A DNA stretch of 46,443 nucleotides. Origin: UMGS1696 sp964621755. GTDB lineage: Bacteria; Bacillota; Clostridia; Oscillospirales; CAG-272. The position numbers and the translations under genes are program-made. The notes under the pieces were generated by a model. That model was not told the DNA's origin and ran no database searches. It saw only the letters and a program-made list of their open reading frames with translations. Positions within the stretch are counted from its first letter, which is position 1. Each line of letters begins with the position of its first letter. Below are positions 15,663 through 23,786 of the stretch, piece by piece. The stretch is from contig CAZUPI010000019.1 of the NCBI GenBank assembly GCA_964621755.1, positions 1 to 46,443 of the forward strand, in the 5' to 3' direction.

Positions 15663-17477
15663 ATGCATAAAGAATTTATAATGGGCAATTCGGCAATTGC
15701 CCGCGGAGCTGCCGCGGCAGGTTTAAATCTTGTTTCGGGTTATCCGGGAACCCCCTCGACCGAGGTTCTTGAAACTGCCGCAAAAGAAAACAACGGCAGT
15801 CTATATGTGGAATGGTCTGTCAATGAAAAAGCTGCACTTGAGCTTGCAGCAGGAGCGGCTTACTGTGGAGCTAGGTCTATGGTTACAATGAAGCAGGTGG
15901 GCCTAAACGTAGCCTCAGATCCGCTGATGAGCCTTGCTTGTATCGGCGTAAAGGGAGGCATGGTTATTATGGTTGCCGATGACCCTGGGCCGATTTCTTC
16001 CCAGACAGAACAGGACACGCGCCGTTTTGCGGAGTTTTCCAAACTGCCCTGTTTCGACCCTTCAACGGTTCAGGAAGCATATGATATGATTCAGGACGCC
16101 TTTGCATACTCTGAAAAATATGGCACTCCCGTTCTCTTCCGACCGACAACTCGTGTTTGTCACGGATATGCGTCAATCGACGTAAAGGACCCAGATGAAT
16201 ATAAAATCAACAAGCCCGAAGGCTTTGTTAAAGACTCATCCAGATGGGTCATCTTCCCGAAGCTTTCCTATCAAAATCACTTGAAAATTGAGGCGCGCAA
16301 TCGGGAGCTTTCGGATGTTTTCTCAGAATATGACCGCAACTGCGTTTATCCTGCCACCGAAATCGGATGCCGAAAGGGTATCGCATCTCACGGCATCAGT
16401 TTTACATATACAATGGAAGCTTTGAAAGGCAGAAATGCACCAAGCATCTTTAAGGTTTCAACGCCCTTTCCGTTTCCTGAAAAAGCAGCGCTTGAATTTC
16501 TTAACGGTCTTGACGAAGTACTTTGTATTGAGGAACTTGACCCTGTTATTGAGCGTGAGCTTACCTATATCTGCGGCAAGCATCATCTGCCTGTAAAAAT
16601 TCGTGGAAAACTAACTGGCGACATTATACAGGCAGGTGAAAATACTTGTGACAGTACTGCTGAGAATATTGCCAAATTTATGAATTGGGATATGCCTGAG
16701 ACAGATTTTGATAAAACGCCGCCAGCGCTTCCTGTGAGACCTCCCGTTCTTTGTGCAGGCTGTCCTCACAGGGCTTCTTTCTATGCGGTAAAGGAAGCCC
16801 TGAAAGGCAAAAAGAGCGTATTTTGCGGCGATATCGGCTGCTATACGTTGGGAAACGCAATGCCGCTGGATATGGTGGATACCTGTCTCTGTATGGGCGC
16901 AGGAGTCAATATTACTCAGGGAATCGGCAAAATCGAGCCTGATACAACGTGCTTTGCCTTTGTTGGAGATTCGACATTTTTCGCCTCGGCAATTACAGGA
17001 GCTGTCAATGCCGTGTACAATCAAGCTGACATGACACTTATTATTCTCGATAATTCCACAACTGCCATGACAGGCCACCAGCCCCATCCTGGAACAGGTC
17101 GGACGATGATGGGTGAAATTGTAGAAAAGATCAGCATCGAAGCTGTCCTTAGAGGAGTCGGTGTCAAAACTATCGAGACGGTCAATCCCCTTGATTTGGC
17201 AGAATCTGTTGCATGCGTTAAACGAATTTCAGCGCAGAAGGGCGTTAAAGCGATTATTTTCAAGTATCCCTGCGCAGCTCTTATTAAGCCGAATGCGCCA
17301 ATAAAAATAGATTCTGACAAATGCATACAATGCAAAAAATGCGTACGTCAGCTTGGCTGTCCCGGAATTATTATTTCCGATGGAAAGGTCTGCATCGACA
17401 AGTCACTCTGCACGGGCTGCGGATTATGTGCCCAAGTTTGTCCTACGAATGCAATGGGAGGTGGATGCCATGAATAA
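15663..17477 (+). CDS. iorA: indolepyruvate:ferredoxin oxidoreductase alpha subunit
   Basis: This 604-residue thiamine-diphosphate/iron-sulfur enzyme oxidatively decarboxylates aryl pyruvates (from Trp, Phe, Tyr) to aryl-acetyl-CoA while reducing ferredoxin. The N-terminal pyrimidine-binding domain begins MGNSAIARGAAAAGLN with SGYPGTPSTEV. The diphosphate-binding domain has GDIGCYTLGNAMPLD and GDSTFFASAITGAVNA. Two [4Fe-4S] motifs close the protein (about 554-594, CIQCKKC...GCP and CTGCGLCAQVCP). I chose the ATG at 15663 because AGGAG lies 7 bp before it and the family starts there; an in-frame ATG at 15630 lacks a site. It overlaps iorB by 8 bp. Confidence 0.96.
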   Translation: MHKEFIMGNSAIARGAAAAGLNLVSGYPGTPSTEVLETAAKENNGSLYVEWSVNEKAALELAAGAAYCGARSMVTMKQVGLNVASDPLMSLACIGVKGGMVIMVADDPGPISSQTEQDTRRFAEFSKLPCFDPSTVQEAYDMIQDAFAYSEKYGTPVLFRPTTRVCHGYASIDVKDPDEYKINKPEGFVKDSSRWVIFPKLSYQNHLKIEARNRELSDVFSEYDRNCVYPATEIGCRKGIASHGISFTYTMEALKGRNAPSIFKVSTPFPFPEKAALEFLNGLDEVLCIEELDPVIERELTYICGKHHLPVKIRGKLTGDIIQAGENTCDSTAENIAKFMNWDMPETDFDKTPPALPVRPPVLCAGCPHRASFYAVKEALKGKKSVFCGDIGCYTLGNAMPLDMVDTCLCMGAGVNITQGIGKIEPDTTCFAFVGDSTFFASAITGAVNAVYNQADMTLIILDNSTTAMTGHQPHPGTGRTMMGEIVEKISIEAVLRGVGVKTIETVNPLDLAESVACVKRISAQKGVKAIIFKYPCAALIKPNAPIKIDSDKCIQCKKCVRQLGCPGIIISDGKVCIDKSLCTGCGLCAQVCPTNAMGGGCHE

Positions 17478-18048
17478 GAATATTCTTCTCTGCGGGGTCG
17501 GCGGTCAGGGGATAGTTCTCACCTCCAAACTTATAGCAACTGCGGCAATGGAAAAGAATATCCCTGTCATGAGCGCCGAAACAATCGGAATGGCACAGAA
17601 GGGCGGATGCGTATTCAGCTTTCTGCGTATGGGCGATGCGCTTTATTGTCCGATGTTTCCCCAAAAATCTGCCGATATGATTATCGGCTTCGAGCCTGCA
17701 GAAGCTGTGAGAATGCTTCCCTATCTTAAGGATGGCGGCTGCGTTATCGTCAACTCCCACCCTGTTATGCCTGTAACCGCCATTCTCGGAAATTCGTCGT
17801 ATGACGGTACGGAAATGATTAATTATCTTAGGGCAAATGTGAGAGATATCATTATTATTGACGGCGAAAAAGCATGCTCTGATATCGGCTCTCCAAAAGT
17901 TCTGAACATGATTATGTTAGGTGCGGCTTTACGAAGCGGTCTTCTTCCGCTTTCCACCGACGATGTTCGTTCGGCTATGATAAAAACTGTGAAGCCGCAG
18001 TTCCATGAGCTTAACAGTGCTGCATTGCAGTATGAATTCAATAAATAA
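17470..18048 (+). CDS. iorB: indolepyruvate:ferredoxin oxidoreductase beta subunit
   Basis: This 192-residue protein is the gamma/beta-type subunit of the 2-oxoacid:acceptor oxidoreductase family. It opens with the glycine-rich NILLCGVGGQGIVLTSKLIA and has ETIGMAQKGGCVFSFLRMGD, which is typical of IorB. The start overlaps the end of iorA (ATGAATAA), giving coupled translation and 1:1 assembly. A longer upstream in-frame start at 17353 would lie inside the iorA ferredoxin domain and is not credible. Confidence 0.95.
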   Translation: MNKNILLCGVGGQGIVLTSKLIATAAMEKNIPVMSAETIGMAQKGGCVFSFLRMGDALYCPMFPQKSADMIIGFEPAEAVRMLPYLKDGGCVIVNSHPVMPVTAILGNSSYDGTEMINYLRANVRDIIIIDGEKACSDIGSPKVLNMIMLGAALRSGLLPLSTDDVRSAMIKTVKPQFHELNSAALQYEFNK

Positions 18049-18062
18049 AAAGAGAGATTGCT

Positions 18063-19298
18063 ATGAAAATTACAAAAAAACAGCTTGAGCTTGTAAACGG
18101 CAGAATTAAGGCACTGATTGCTTCCAATAGCTTCTATGGAAAAAAGCTTGAGAAAGCCGGAGTATCCGAAGTTTATTCGGCAGAGGAGTTTATAAAGCTC
18201 CCATTTTCAGAAAAAAAGGATTTGCGCGACGCATATCCGCTCGGACTTATGGCAGTTTCTGAAAAAGATGTTGTACGTATTCACTCATCCTCTGGAACAA
18301 CTGGAACTCCCGTAATTATTCCCTACACTGCCAAGGACGTGGACGACTGGGCGATTATGTTCAAGCGTTGCTATGAAATGGCAGGAATTACGCCTATGGA
18401 TAGAATTCATATAACTCCCGGCTATGGACTGTGGACTGCGGGTATCGGTTTTCAGAACGGCGCCGAAAAGCTCGGAGCTATGGTAATTCCTATGGGCCCC
18501 GGAAATACCGACAAGCAGCTTGAGATGATGCAGGATCTGAAAAGCACCGTGCTCTGCTCGACCTCTTCCTATGCGCTTCTTCTTGCGGAGGAAATCCAGA
18601 AGCGCGGTATAAAGGATAAAATCTTTTTGAAAAAAGGAGTTATTGGTTCGGAGCGTTGGGGACAGAAAATGCGCGACCGTATTTCCACGGAACTCGGAAT
18701 TGAACTGTATGATATATACGGACTGACAGAAATCTATGGTCCCGGAATTGGAATAAGCTGCCAACACGAATGTGGCATGCACTACTGGGACGACTATATT
18801 TATCTTGAAATCATCGATCCAGTTACGGGAGAAAACCTCCCTGACGGGGAAATCGGGGAAATTGTCATTACAACTCTCGTTAAGGAAGGCGCACCGCTGA
18901 TTCGCTACCGCACGCATGACCTTTCAAGAATAATTCCGGGCGATTGTCCTTGCGGAAGCAAATTCCCGAGAATCGATATCATTATGGGCAGAACAGATGA
19001 TATGATGAAAATCAAGGGAGTAAACGTTTTCCCGAGTCAGATTGAAGAATTGCTGAACGAATTCCCTGAAATTTCAAGTGAGTATCAGATTCGTATTTCC
19101 CACCTTAACGGCAAGGATACAATGCGTATTTACGTTGAGTCCAACGGCACTGTAGATTTTGCAAATTTGAGCCAACGCATTGCTGAGAGAGTCAAGAGCC
19201 GCATTGGTTTCACTCCGATTGTAAAGGTGGTTGAAATCGGAGTGCTCCCAAGAAGCACCAAAAAAACCGCACGCGTTATCGACGAGCGCTATGAATGA
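18063..19298 (+). CDS. paaK: phenylacetate-CoA ligase-like arylacid-CoA ligase
   Basis: This 411-residue adenylate-forming enzyme is of the PaaK family. The ATP loop SSSGTTGTP is at residues 75-83. Other motifs are YDIYGLTEIYGPGIG, YRTHDLSRI and the C-terminal MKIKGVNVFPSQIEELL. It lies 14 bp after iorB. IorAB yields aryl-acetyl-CoA, and a CoA ligase of this type can run towards acid plus ATP or the reverse. The operon therefore links aromatic amino acid fermentation to ATP production, or to re-activation of arylacetates. Phenylacetate, indoleacetate or 4-hydroxyphenylacetate are all possible substrates. Confidence 0.88.
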   Translation: MKITKKQLELVNGRIKALIASNSFYGKKLEKAGVSEVYSAEEFIKLPFSEKKDLRDAYPLGLMAVSEKDVVRIHSSSGTTGTPVIIPYTAKDVDDWAIMFKRCYEMAGITPMDRIHITPGYGLWTAGIGFQNGAEKLGAMVIPMGPGNTDKQLEMMQDLKSTVLCSTSSYALLLAEEIQKRGIKDKIFLKKGVIGSERWGQKMRDRISTELGIELYDIYGLTEIYGPGIGISCQHECGMHYWDDYIYLEIIDPVTGENLPDGEIGEIVITTLVKEGAPLIRYRTHDLSRIIPGDCPCGSKFPRIDIIMGRTDDMMKIKGVNVFPSQIEELLNEFPEISSEYQIRISHLNGKDTMRIYVESNGTVDFANLSQRIAERVKSRIGFTPIVKVVEIGVLPRSTKKTARVIDERYE

Positions 19299-19392
19299 TA
19301 ATTTTTTCTCTGAGGATGCAGTAAAAACATGAACCTCTAAGCAAATACCGCCTTCTCACTTTAAGCATATACCGGCCCAAAATAAAAAGTAG

Positions 19393-19430
19393 AAAACTGA
19401 CATCGGACTTCTTTCGGTGTCAGTTTTGTT
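19393..19430 (+). terminator. terminator of the iorAB-paaK operon
   Basis: A 13-bp stem with one G-U pair (19393-19405 with 19415-19427, AAAACTGACATCG arm) is followed by TGTTTTAA. It sits in the 362-bp gap 19299-19660. That gap otherwise holds an imperfect direct repeat (AAGCAAATACCGCC, AAGCATATACCGGCC at about 19338-19376) and the promoter of the next gene. Confidence 0.8.
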
Positions 19431-19507
19431 TTAACCTGAATCCGATGGCATGTGAATACACTCTATTTTGAGAACCGTAAATTCTTACATCATTTATTAA
19501 TAATATA

Positions 19508-19536
19508 TTGACATCCTTGTTTTTATTTGCTATAAT
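19508..19536 (+). promoter_or_regulatory. consensus sigma-A promoter of the solute-binding protein gene
   Basis: TTGACA (19508-19513), 17 bp, TATAAT (19531-19536): an exact consensus, about 125 bp before the ATG. The leader is long for an unregulated gene, but no known riboswitch pattern is visible in it. Confidence 0.85.
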
Positions 19537-19660
19537 GCAAGTTGTAAAATATTTTTAATTTCATAACGTAAGTTTGATGGAAAGTGAAAATGTTGGGGAA
19601 AGAGTCAAACATAAATTCTACTTATATCAAACTCGCATTCCTTAAGAGGAGGATATTTAT

Positions 19661-21145
19661 ATGACTTTGAAAAAGGTACTGGTACTTCTGCTTGCTCTGC
19701 AGATGCTTCTTATTAGTACAGTATCCTGTTCCGAAACGTCCGATAACAAATCCGAAACCACAGTACAGTCTGTCACATCCACAAATCAAACCGACTCTGC
19801 CGAATCAGATGAAGAGCTTTCCGACATCGAAAAAAGAGCGCTGATTTCTGATGACCTTCCCGAAAGGAGCTTCGACGGTCAATCATTCCGGATACTGACC
19901 ATAGACAGCTTGGAATATCAGTTTGTTTCCGAAGAAATGACCGGAGAAGCGACAAATGACGCGATATACAACCGAAATCTGGGAATCGAAGAACGGTTCG
20001 ATGTCAAGATCGAATCCGTCATTGACTCCGCGCCTTATGATTCCATCGACAAGTATGTAACCTCTGGTACGAACGTGTGCGAGATTGTCAGCCACGAAGA
20101 GTATAAAGCTTATGTTCCCATTTCCAAGGGAGACTACCTTAATTGGAACACCATTCCCTATATCAATCAGGATCAGCCCTGGTGGAACAAGGCCTCAAAC
20201 GACAACTCTACCATCAACGGCAAGCTGTACTGCATTGTAGGCGACCTTTCCATTACCTCTATGCTGTACACATACGCCATGTTCTTCAACATGGACCTGA
20301 TGGAACAATACGGTTACTCGTCCAATGACCTTTACAACATTGTATTTGAAGGCGAATGGACACTGGATAAGCTGAGCGAAATTGCCTCTTCCATATACCA
20401 AGACAACAATGGTGACGGCATTGAAAACGAAGGCGACACCTTCGGCTACGCATACTGGAACTACCATGGCACAGATGTATGGGTAACCGCAATAGGCGAA
20501 CATATCACCTCAATGGAAGACGACCAGTTCACCATTACACTTGGCAGTGAAAAGGTATACAGCGCACTTGAAAAGCTGACCACTCTGATTTATAGCACCA
20601 CCGGCGCCAAGAAGTATACCAATGAAAATCTGGGTCGCTCTGAGTTTAACAGCGGACACATCGGCATCATGCCCACCTTATTCGACGATTGTTTCTCCAC
20701 TTTGCGTGATATAGAATATGCATACGGCATTCTGCCCTACCCCAAGTATGATACAACGCAGACCAACTACTACACCAACTCCATGGACCAGCACAGTGTA
20801 TTCGGCGTGCCCAAAACGTTGCTGCCAGATGATTATGAATTTGTTGGTATCATAATGGAAGCACTCAATGCAGAATCCTACAAGACGGTATATCCCGCAT
20901 TCTACGATACCGCTTTGAAGAACAAATACTCCGAAGACGCAACCACCGCACAGATGATCGATTTGATTATGGAGGGGCGTGTATTTGAGTTCACCTTCCA
21001 ATTCGGTGAGTACCTCTCCAACCTGCCGTATATATTCCGCTACCAGCTTTACGACAATTCCACAGACCTTGCCTCCACGCTCCAGAAGAACACAAAGGCA
21101 CTGAACAAAAAGCTGGAACTGCTGTACTCCTTCTACGCCGATTAA
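19661..21145 (+). CDS. orphan extracellular solute-binding lipoprotein
   Basis: This 494-residue protein has a lipoprotein signal peptide (KK, then a hydrophobic core) with the candidate lipidation cysteine C23 in ISTVSC; the -3 residue is Thr, so the lipobox is not ideal. A Ser/Thr/Glu-rich spacer follows (24-55), then a periplasmic-binding-type fold of the carbohydrate ABC class. DNNGDGIENEGD (248-259) has the DxNxDG pattern of a calcium loop. An AGGAGG site precedes the ATG. No permease or ATPase gene is adjacent, so the transporter must be elsewhere, or the protein has another surface role. Codons end in C more often than in neighbouring genes, a possible sign of different expression or origin. 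Confidence 0.8.
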   Translation: MTLKKVLVLLLALQMLLISTVSCSETSDNKSETTVQSVTSTNQTDSAESDEELSDIEKRALISDDLPERSFDGQSFRILTIDSLEYQFVSEEMTGEATNDAIYNRNLGIEERFDVKIESVIDSAPYDSIDKYVTSGTNVCEIVSHEEYKAYVPISKGDYLNWNTIPYINQDQPWWNKASNDNSTINGKLYCIVGDLSITSMLYTYAMFFNMDLMEQYGYSSNDLYNIVFEGEWTLDKLSEIASSIYQDNNGDGIENEGDTFGYAYWNYHGTDVWVTAIGEHITSMEDDQFTITLGSEKVYSALEKLTTLIYSTTGAKKYTNENLGRSEFNSGHIGIMPTLFDDCFSTLRDIEYAYGILPYPKYDTTQTNYYTNSMDQHSVFGVPKTLLPDDYEFVGIIMEALNAESYKTVYPAFYDTALKNKYSEDATTAQMIDLIMEGRVFEFTFQFGEYLSNLPYIFRYQLYDNSTDLASTLQKNTKALNKKLELLYSFYAD

Positions 21146-21221
21146 TCAGCCATCTAAACTAATAGAATACATCATTTGATTTTTACGACTCCTTTCTGCT
21201 GTTTACATTCATAGAAACAAT

Positions 21222-21275
21222 AAAAAATCCTCCGTTGTACGGCAATACGTGCAATCAACGGAGGATATTTTTTAT
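21222..21275 (+). terminator. terminator hairpin and repeat copy
   Basis: An 11-bp perfect stem (ATCCTCCGTTG, 21227-21237, with 21256-21266) is flanked by A and T runs. It ends the solute-binding protein transcript. Its left part matches 18 of 21 positions of the sequence at 14872-14892 in the insertion-sequence remnant, so it may itself be a mobile-element end. A smaller dyad, GAGACTC-ATAAC-GAGTCTC, follows at about 21323-21341. Confidence 0.75.
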
Positions 21276-21376
21276 ATGAGTTTAAATTCGAGAGATACTT
21301 TTCCAAAAAGCGACTCTCATTGAGACTCATAACGAGTCTCATCACCCCACTGCAAAAATTTTAAACAAGTATGAAA

Positions 21377-21985
21377 TTATTTTTTCAACGGGCGATCGAA
21401 GGCAGGATTATATCCATAGAAGTTTTGGGAATCCATATTATCCTGTGCAATTCTTAAAGCTTCACCAAATCTTTGATAGTGCACTATTTCGCGTTCCCGT
21501 AAGAATTTAAGGGGCTCGCATACATCGCGGTCATCAATAAGACGCAGCAAATTGTCATAAGTCACGCGTGCTTTCTGTTCTGCTGATAGGTCCTCATGCA
21601 GGTCTGCGAATACATCACCTTTCACGCCGATATACTTTACGTCAAATGGTATCCCCGACGCCGCTTGCGGGTACACACCTGCAGTATGGTCAACAAAATA
21701 GGTGTCGTAACCAGCTTTCACAATATCTTCCATACTCATCGAGCGTGTAAGCTGATATACCATTGCACCAATCATCTCTAAATGTGCCAATTCTTCTGTT
21801 CCCACATCGGTTAATATACCGGATACTTCACGATATGGCATGCTGAAGCGTTGATTTAGATATCTCAGTGATGCCCCTAACTCACCATCCGGTCCACCAA
21901 GTTGCGATACAATTATTTTGGCAATTGCGGGATTTGGGTTTTTTATTTTTATCGGATACTGGAGTTTCCGTTCATAAATCCACAT
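21377..21985 (-). CDS. cotJC: spore coat manganese catalase CotJC
   Basis: This 202-residue protein is of the manganese catalase family as found in spore coats. It opens MWIYERKLQYPIKI. GGPDGELGASLRYLNQRFSM, GTEELAHLEMIGAMVYQL and DHTAGVYPQ carry the expected Glu/His ligand positions for a dimanganese site. KFLREREIVHYQRFGEAL adds the second pair. CotJC is assembled with CotJA and CotJB into the coat under mother-cell control. It is the last gene of cotJA-cotJB-cotJC, 30 bp after cotJB. Confidence 0.95.
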   Translation of the reverse strand: MWIYERKLQYPIKIKNPNPAIAKIIVSQLGGPDGELGASLRYLNQRFSMPYREVSGILTDVGTEELAHLEMIGAMVYQLTRSMSMEDIVKAGYDTYFVDHTAGVYPQAASGIPFDVKYIGVKGDVFADLHEDLSAEQKARVTYDNLLRLIDDRDVCEPLKFLREREIVHYQRFGEALRIAQDNMDSQNFYGYNPAFDRPLKK

Positions 21986-22015
21986 ATATCAATATTCCTT
22001 TCGTTTGCATATGAA

Positions 22016-22261
22016 TCAAACTTCCCACGGCCATGGGTCTTTTACCCAGCGCCAACTGTTACAGGAAGTTTCACCGTAGATTGTTACAGGTCCATACTTC
22101 TCTTCATACATACGTACCGCTTCCAACAGCTTTTCACGGTATTTTGCATAATGACGAAGAGCCGCGCGGCAATCCGGATGAGTATCAAGATACAGCACGG
22201 TTTCATATAAAACGAAGGAGTAGGTTTCAATCATCTTTTGAAGTTTTCTTTGTTCATTCAT
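22016..22261 (-). CDS. cotJB: spore coat protein CotJB
   Basis: This 81-residue protein matches CotJB. Visible features are LQKMIETYSFVLYETVLYLDTHP, the helical ALRHYAKYREKLLEAVRMYEE region, and the C-terminal YGPVTIYGETSCNSWRWVKDPWPWE with its tryptophan-rich end. It lies between cotJA and cotJC with short gaps, as in other spore formers. Confidence 0.95.
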   Translation of the reverse strand: MNEQRKLQKMIETYSFVLYETVLYLDTHPDCRAALRHYAKYREKLLEAVRMYEEKYGPVTIYGETSCNSWRWVKDPWPWEV

Positions 22262-22282
22262 ATTTATATTAGACTCCTTTTT

Positions 22283-22834
22283 TTACCGCTTATCACCGCA
22301 TTTTCCACCTTCATCATCACATGCTGAGTGATACCAAGGCAAGTCAAGTTTCTCAAATAAAGTCCCGCGTCTCAGTGCTTCTTCATCATCCATTATGCCC
22401 TCCCACTCCTGTTCTGGGACATATGCCATAGCAAGAGGAAAGCCGCACATTCTCGGGTGATTAATGCAAGATTCATTGCATGAATCCGATCGGCTGCTTG
22501 TATCACCGCATTCTGTGTGATTGTGCTCACAATGTGATTCGGAACTTTCCTCATCTCCACACGAAGTACGCCTTGCTTCACGGCTTTCCATGTTTCTATT
22601 TCTCCGCGTGGAACTATTATTTCTGCATCCACAACCGCCAGTTCTCTCTTCACCGCTACGTCTGCCCTCACGGTTTTCGGCTCTCTCTGTACCGTTGTTC
22701 TGTCTTCTGCCGTTTTGTCTCCGCCCACAGTTTCCATACATTGCTGCTACAGGTTCATTTTCTCTTAAAAGCCGCAACAGCATTTCGTCATCAATCCTAT
22801 CGCGCGGAGTATTCATATTTTTTCTGCAATCCAT
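22283..22834 (-). CDS. cotJA: CotJA-like coat protein with long Arg/Cys-rich N-terminal extension
   Basis: The C-terminal 50 or so residues are a normal CotJA domain (FPLAMAYVPEQEWEGIMDDE, ALRRGTLFEKLDLPWY). The first 125 residues are unlike ordinary CotJA, which totals about 80 residues. They are disordered-looking and rich in Arg, Asn, Glu and Cys (NCGRRQNGRRQN, GGCGCRNNSSTRRNRN, SHCEHNHTECGD). They include His/Cys pairs suited to metal binding or disulfide cross-linking. The extension begins with a short ordered segment, DRIDDEMLLRLLRENEPVAAMY. The gene leads the cotJ operon. The Arg-rich composition also opens other reading frames here; this frame is chosen for the CotJA domain and the GGAGG site before the ATG. 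Confidence 0.88.
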   Translation of the reverse strand: MDCRKNMNTPRDRIDDEMLLRLLRENEPVAAMYGNCGRRQNGRRQNNGTERAENREGRRSGEERTGGCGCRNNSSTRRNRNMESREARRTSCGDEESSESHCEHNHTECGDTSSRSDSCNESCINHPRMCGFPLAMAYVPEQEWEGIMDDEEALRRGTLFEKLDLPWYHSACDDEGGKCGDKR

Positions 22835-22896
22835 AATATTAAAAATATTCCTCCAATTCAGGTACTTTGGACGAGGTTTGATAATTCCTCAATGGA

Positions 22897-22924
22897 AGTA
22901 TATGTAGAAAATGTTTCATACGAC
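22897..22924 (-). promoter_or_regulatory. possible sigma-E-type promoter of the cotJ operon
   Basis: The minus strand reads GTCGTATG (22924-22917), 12 bp, CATATACT (22904-22897). This resembles the mother-cell sigma-E pattern (ATATT-like -35, CATACA-T -10). In Bacillus subtilis the cotJ operon is sigma-E dependent. The -35 is imperfect and the spacer slightly short. Confidence 0.4.
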
Positions 22925-22955
22925 ACAAAATTATATATTAGCTCAAATTCGCCTA

Positions 22956-22984
22956 TTGAAATCATTCGCCAAATATGTTATACT
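22956..22984 (+). promoter_or_regulatory. sigma-A promoter of rnhA
   Basis: TTGAAA (22956-22961), 17 bp, TATACT (22979-22984), about 50 bp before the rnhA start and divergent from cotJA. Confidence 0.75.
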
Positions 22985-23038
22985 TTTTTCTGATACTTCT
23001 TTAAAACTACCATAATAATCTTACAACGGAGTAAAATC

Positions 23039-23476
23039 ATGCAGGTTGAAATCTATACCGATGGGTCCTGTTTAAGAAACCCTGGTCCCGGAGGATGGGG
23101 TGCCATCCTCGTATATGGTGCCCGTGAAAAAGAAATGTCCGGTGGTGAACCGGACACTACAAACAATCGTATGGAGCTTACAGCAGCGATTATGGCTTTG
23201 TCAGCCCTTAACCGACCTTGTGAAGTAAAGATGACAACTGATTCAAAATATCTCTGCGACGGTATGCAAAAAGGTTGGGCTGCATCGTGGAAAAAGCATG
23301 GCTGGAAAAAGGCAGACAAAACCCCCGCATTGAACCCAGACTTATGGGAACAGCTGCTTACATTATGTGCAGTACATAATGTGACATTCATATGGGTCAA
23401 AGGACATGCTGGGCATCCGTACAACGAAAGATGTGATAAGATGGCGCAAGCACGCGCGCGTGAATTGGATACATAA
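23039..23476 (+). CDS. rnhA: ribonuclease HI
   Basis: This 145-residue protein is a classical RNase H1, which removes RNA from RNA:DNA hybrids. Visible are YTDGSCLRNPGPGGWG with the first catalytic Asp, NNRMELTAAIMAL with the Glu, TTDSKYLCDGM with the second Asp, and VKGHAGHPYNERCD with the last Asp. The basic handle region (WAASWKKHGWKKADK) is present as in the E. coli enzyme. It is followed 4 bp later by a DUF1294 gene. Confidence 0.97.
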   Translation: MQVEIYTDGSCLRNPGPGGWGAILVYGAREKEMSGGEPDTTNNRMELTAAIMALSALNRPCEVKMTTDSKYLCDGMQKGWAASWKKHGWKKADKTPALNPDLWEQLLTLCAVHNVTFIWVKGHAGHPYNERCDKMAQARARELDT

Positions 23477-23480
23477 TGTT

Positions 23481-23786
23481 ATGAATGATTTCCTCATTAA
23501 TATAAAAATCGGCAACATCCTTATATGGTATTTCATCGTCCTTTCTGTGACAGCAATTATTGTTACCATAACAGATAAGTTTAAAGCGCGAAACGGTTTA
23601 TGGAGAATTCCAGAAAAAACGCTTATGCTGATAGCAGCGCTTGGAGGCGCTCCCGCTATGCTCGTCACGATGCTGATTATACGACACAAGACCAAGCACA
23701 TCAAGTTCATGATAGGAATTCCAATTATAATTCTATTTCAAATCATCATTCTATTATGGTGTAATTCCCATTTTGGCTTATTTTAA
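23481..23786 (+). CDS. DUF1294 small membrane protein
   Basis: This 101-residue protein has about three membrane segments (IWYFIVLSVTAIIVTI, LMLIAALGGAPAMLVTML, FMIGIPIIILFQIIILLW). It also has the family signature RIPEKTLMLIAALGG followed by RHKTKHIKF. Function is not known. I start it at 23481, 4 bp after rnhA, because the family begins there; a longer in-frame start would overlap rnhA. The last 41 bp overlap the 3' end of comEC on the other strand. Confidence 0.85.
   Translation: MNDFLINIKIGNILIWYFIVLSVTAIIVTITDKFKARNGLWRIPEKTLMLIAALGGAPAMLVTMLIIRHKTKHIKFMIGIPIIILFQIIILLWCNSHFGLF

Noticed and set aside
16611..17087. A 158-codon minus-strand frame inside iorA
   Set aside because: It is antisense to the thiamine-diphosphate domain of iorA and has no independent signals.
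22393..22907. Several overlapping frames across cotJA on both strands
   Set aside because: They arise from the Arg-rich, repetitive composition of the CotJA extension; only the frame with the CotJA domain and ribosome site is supported.
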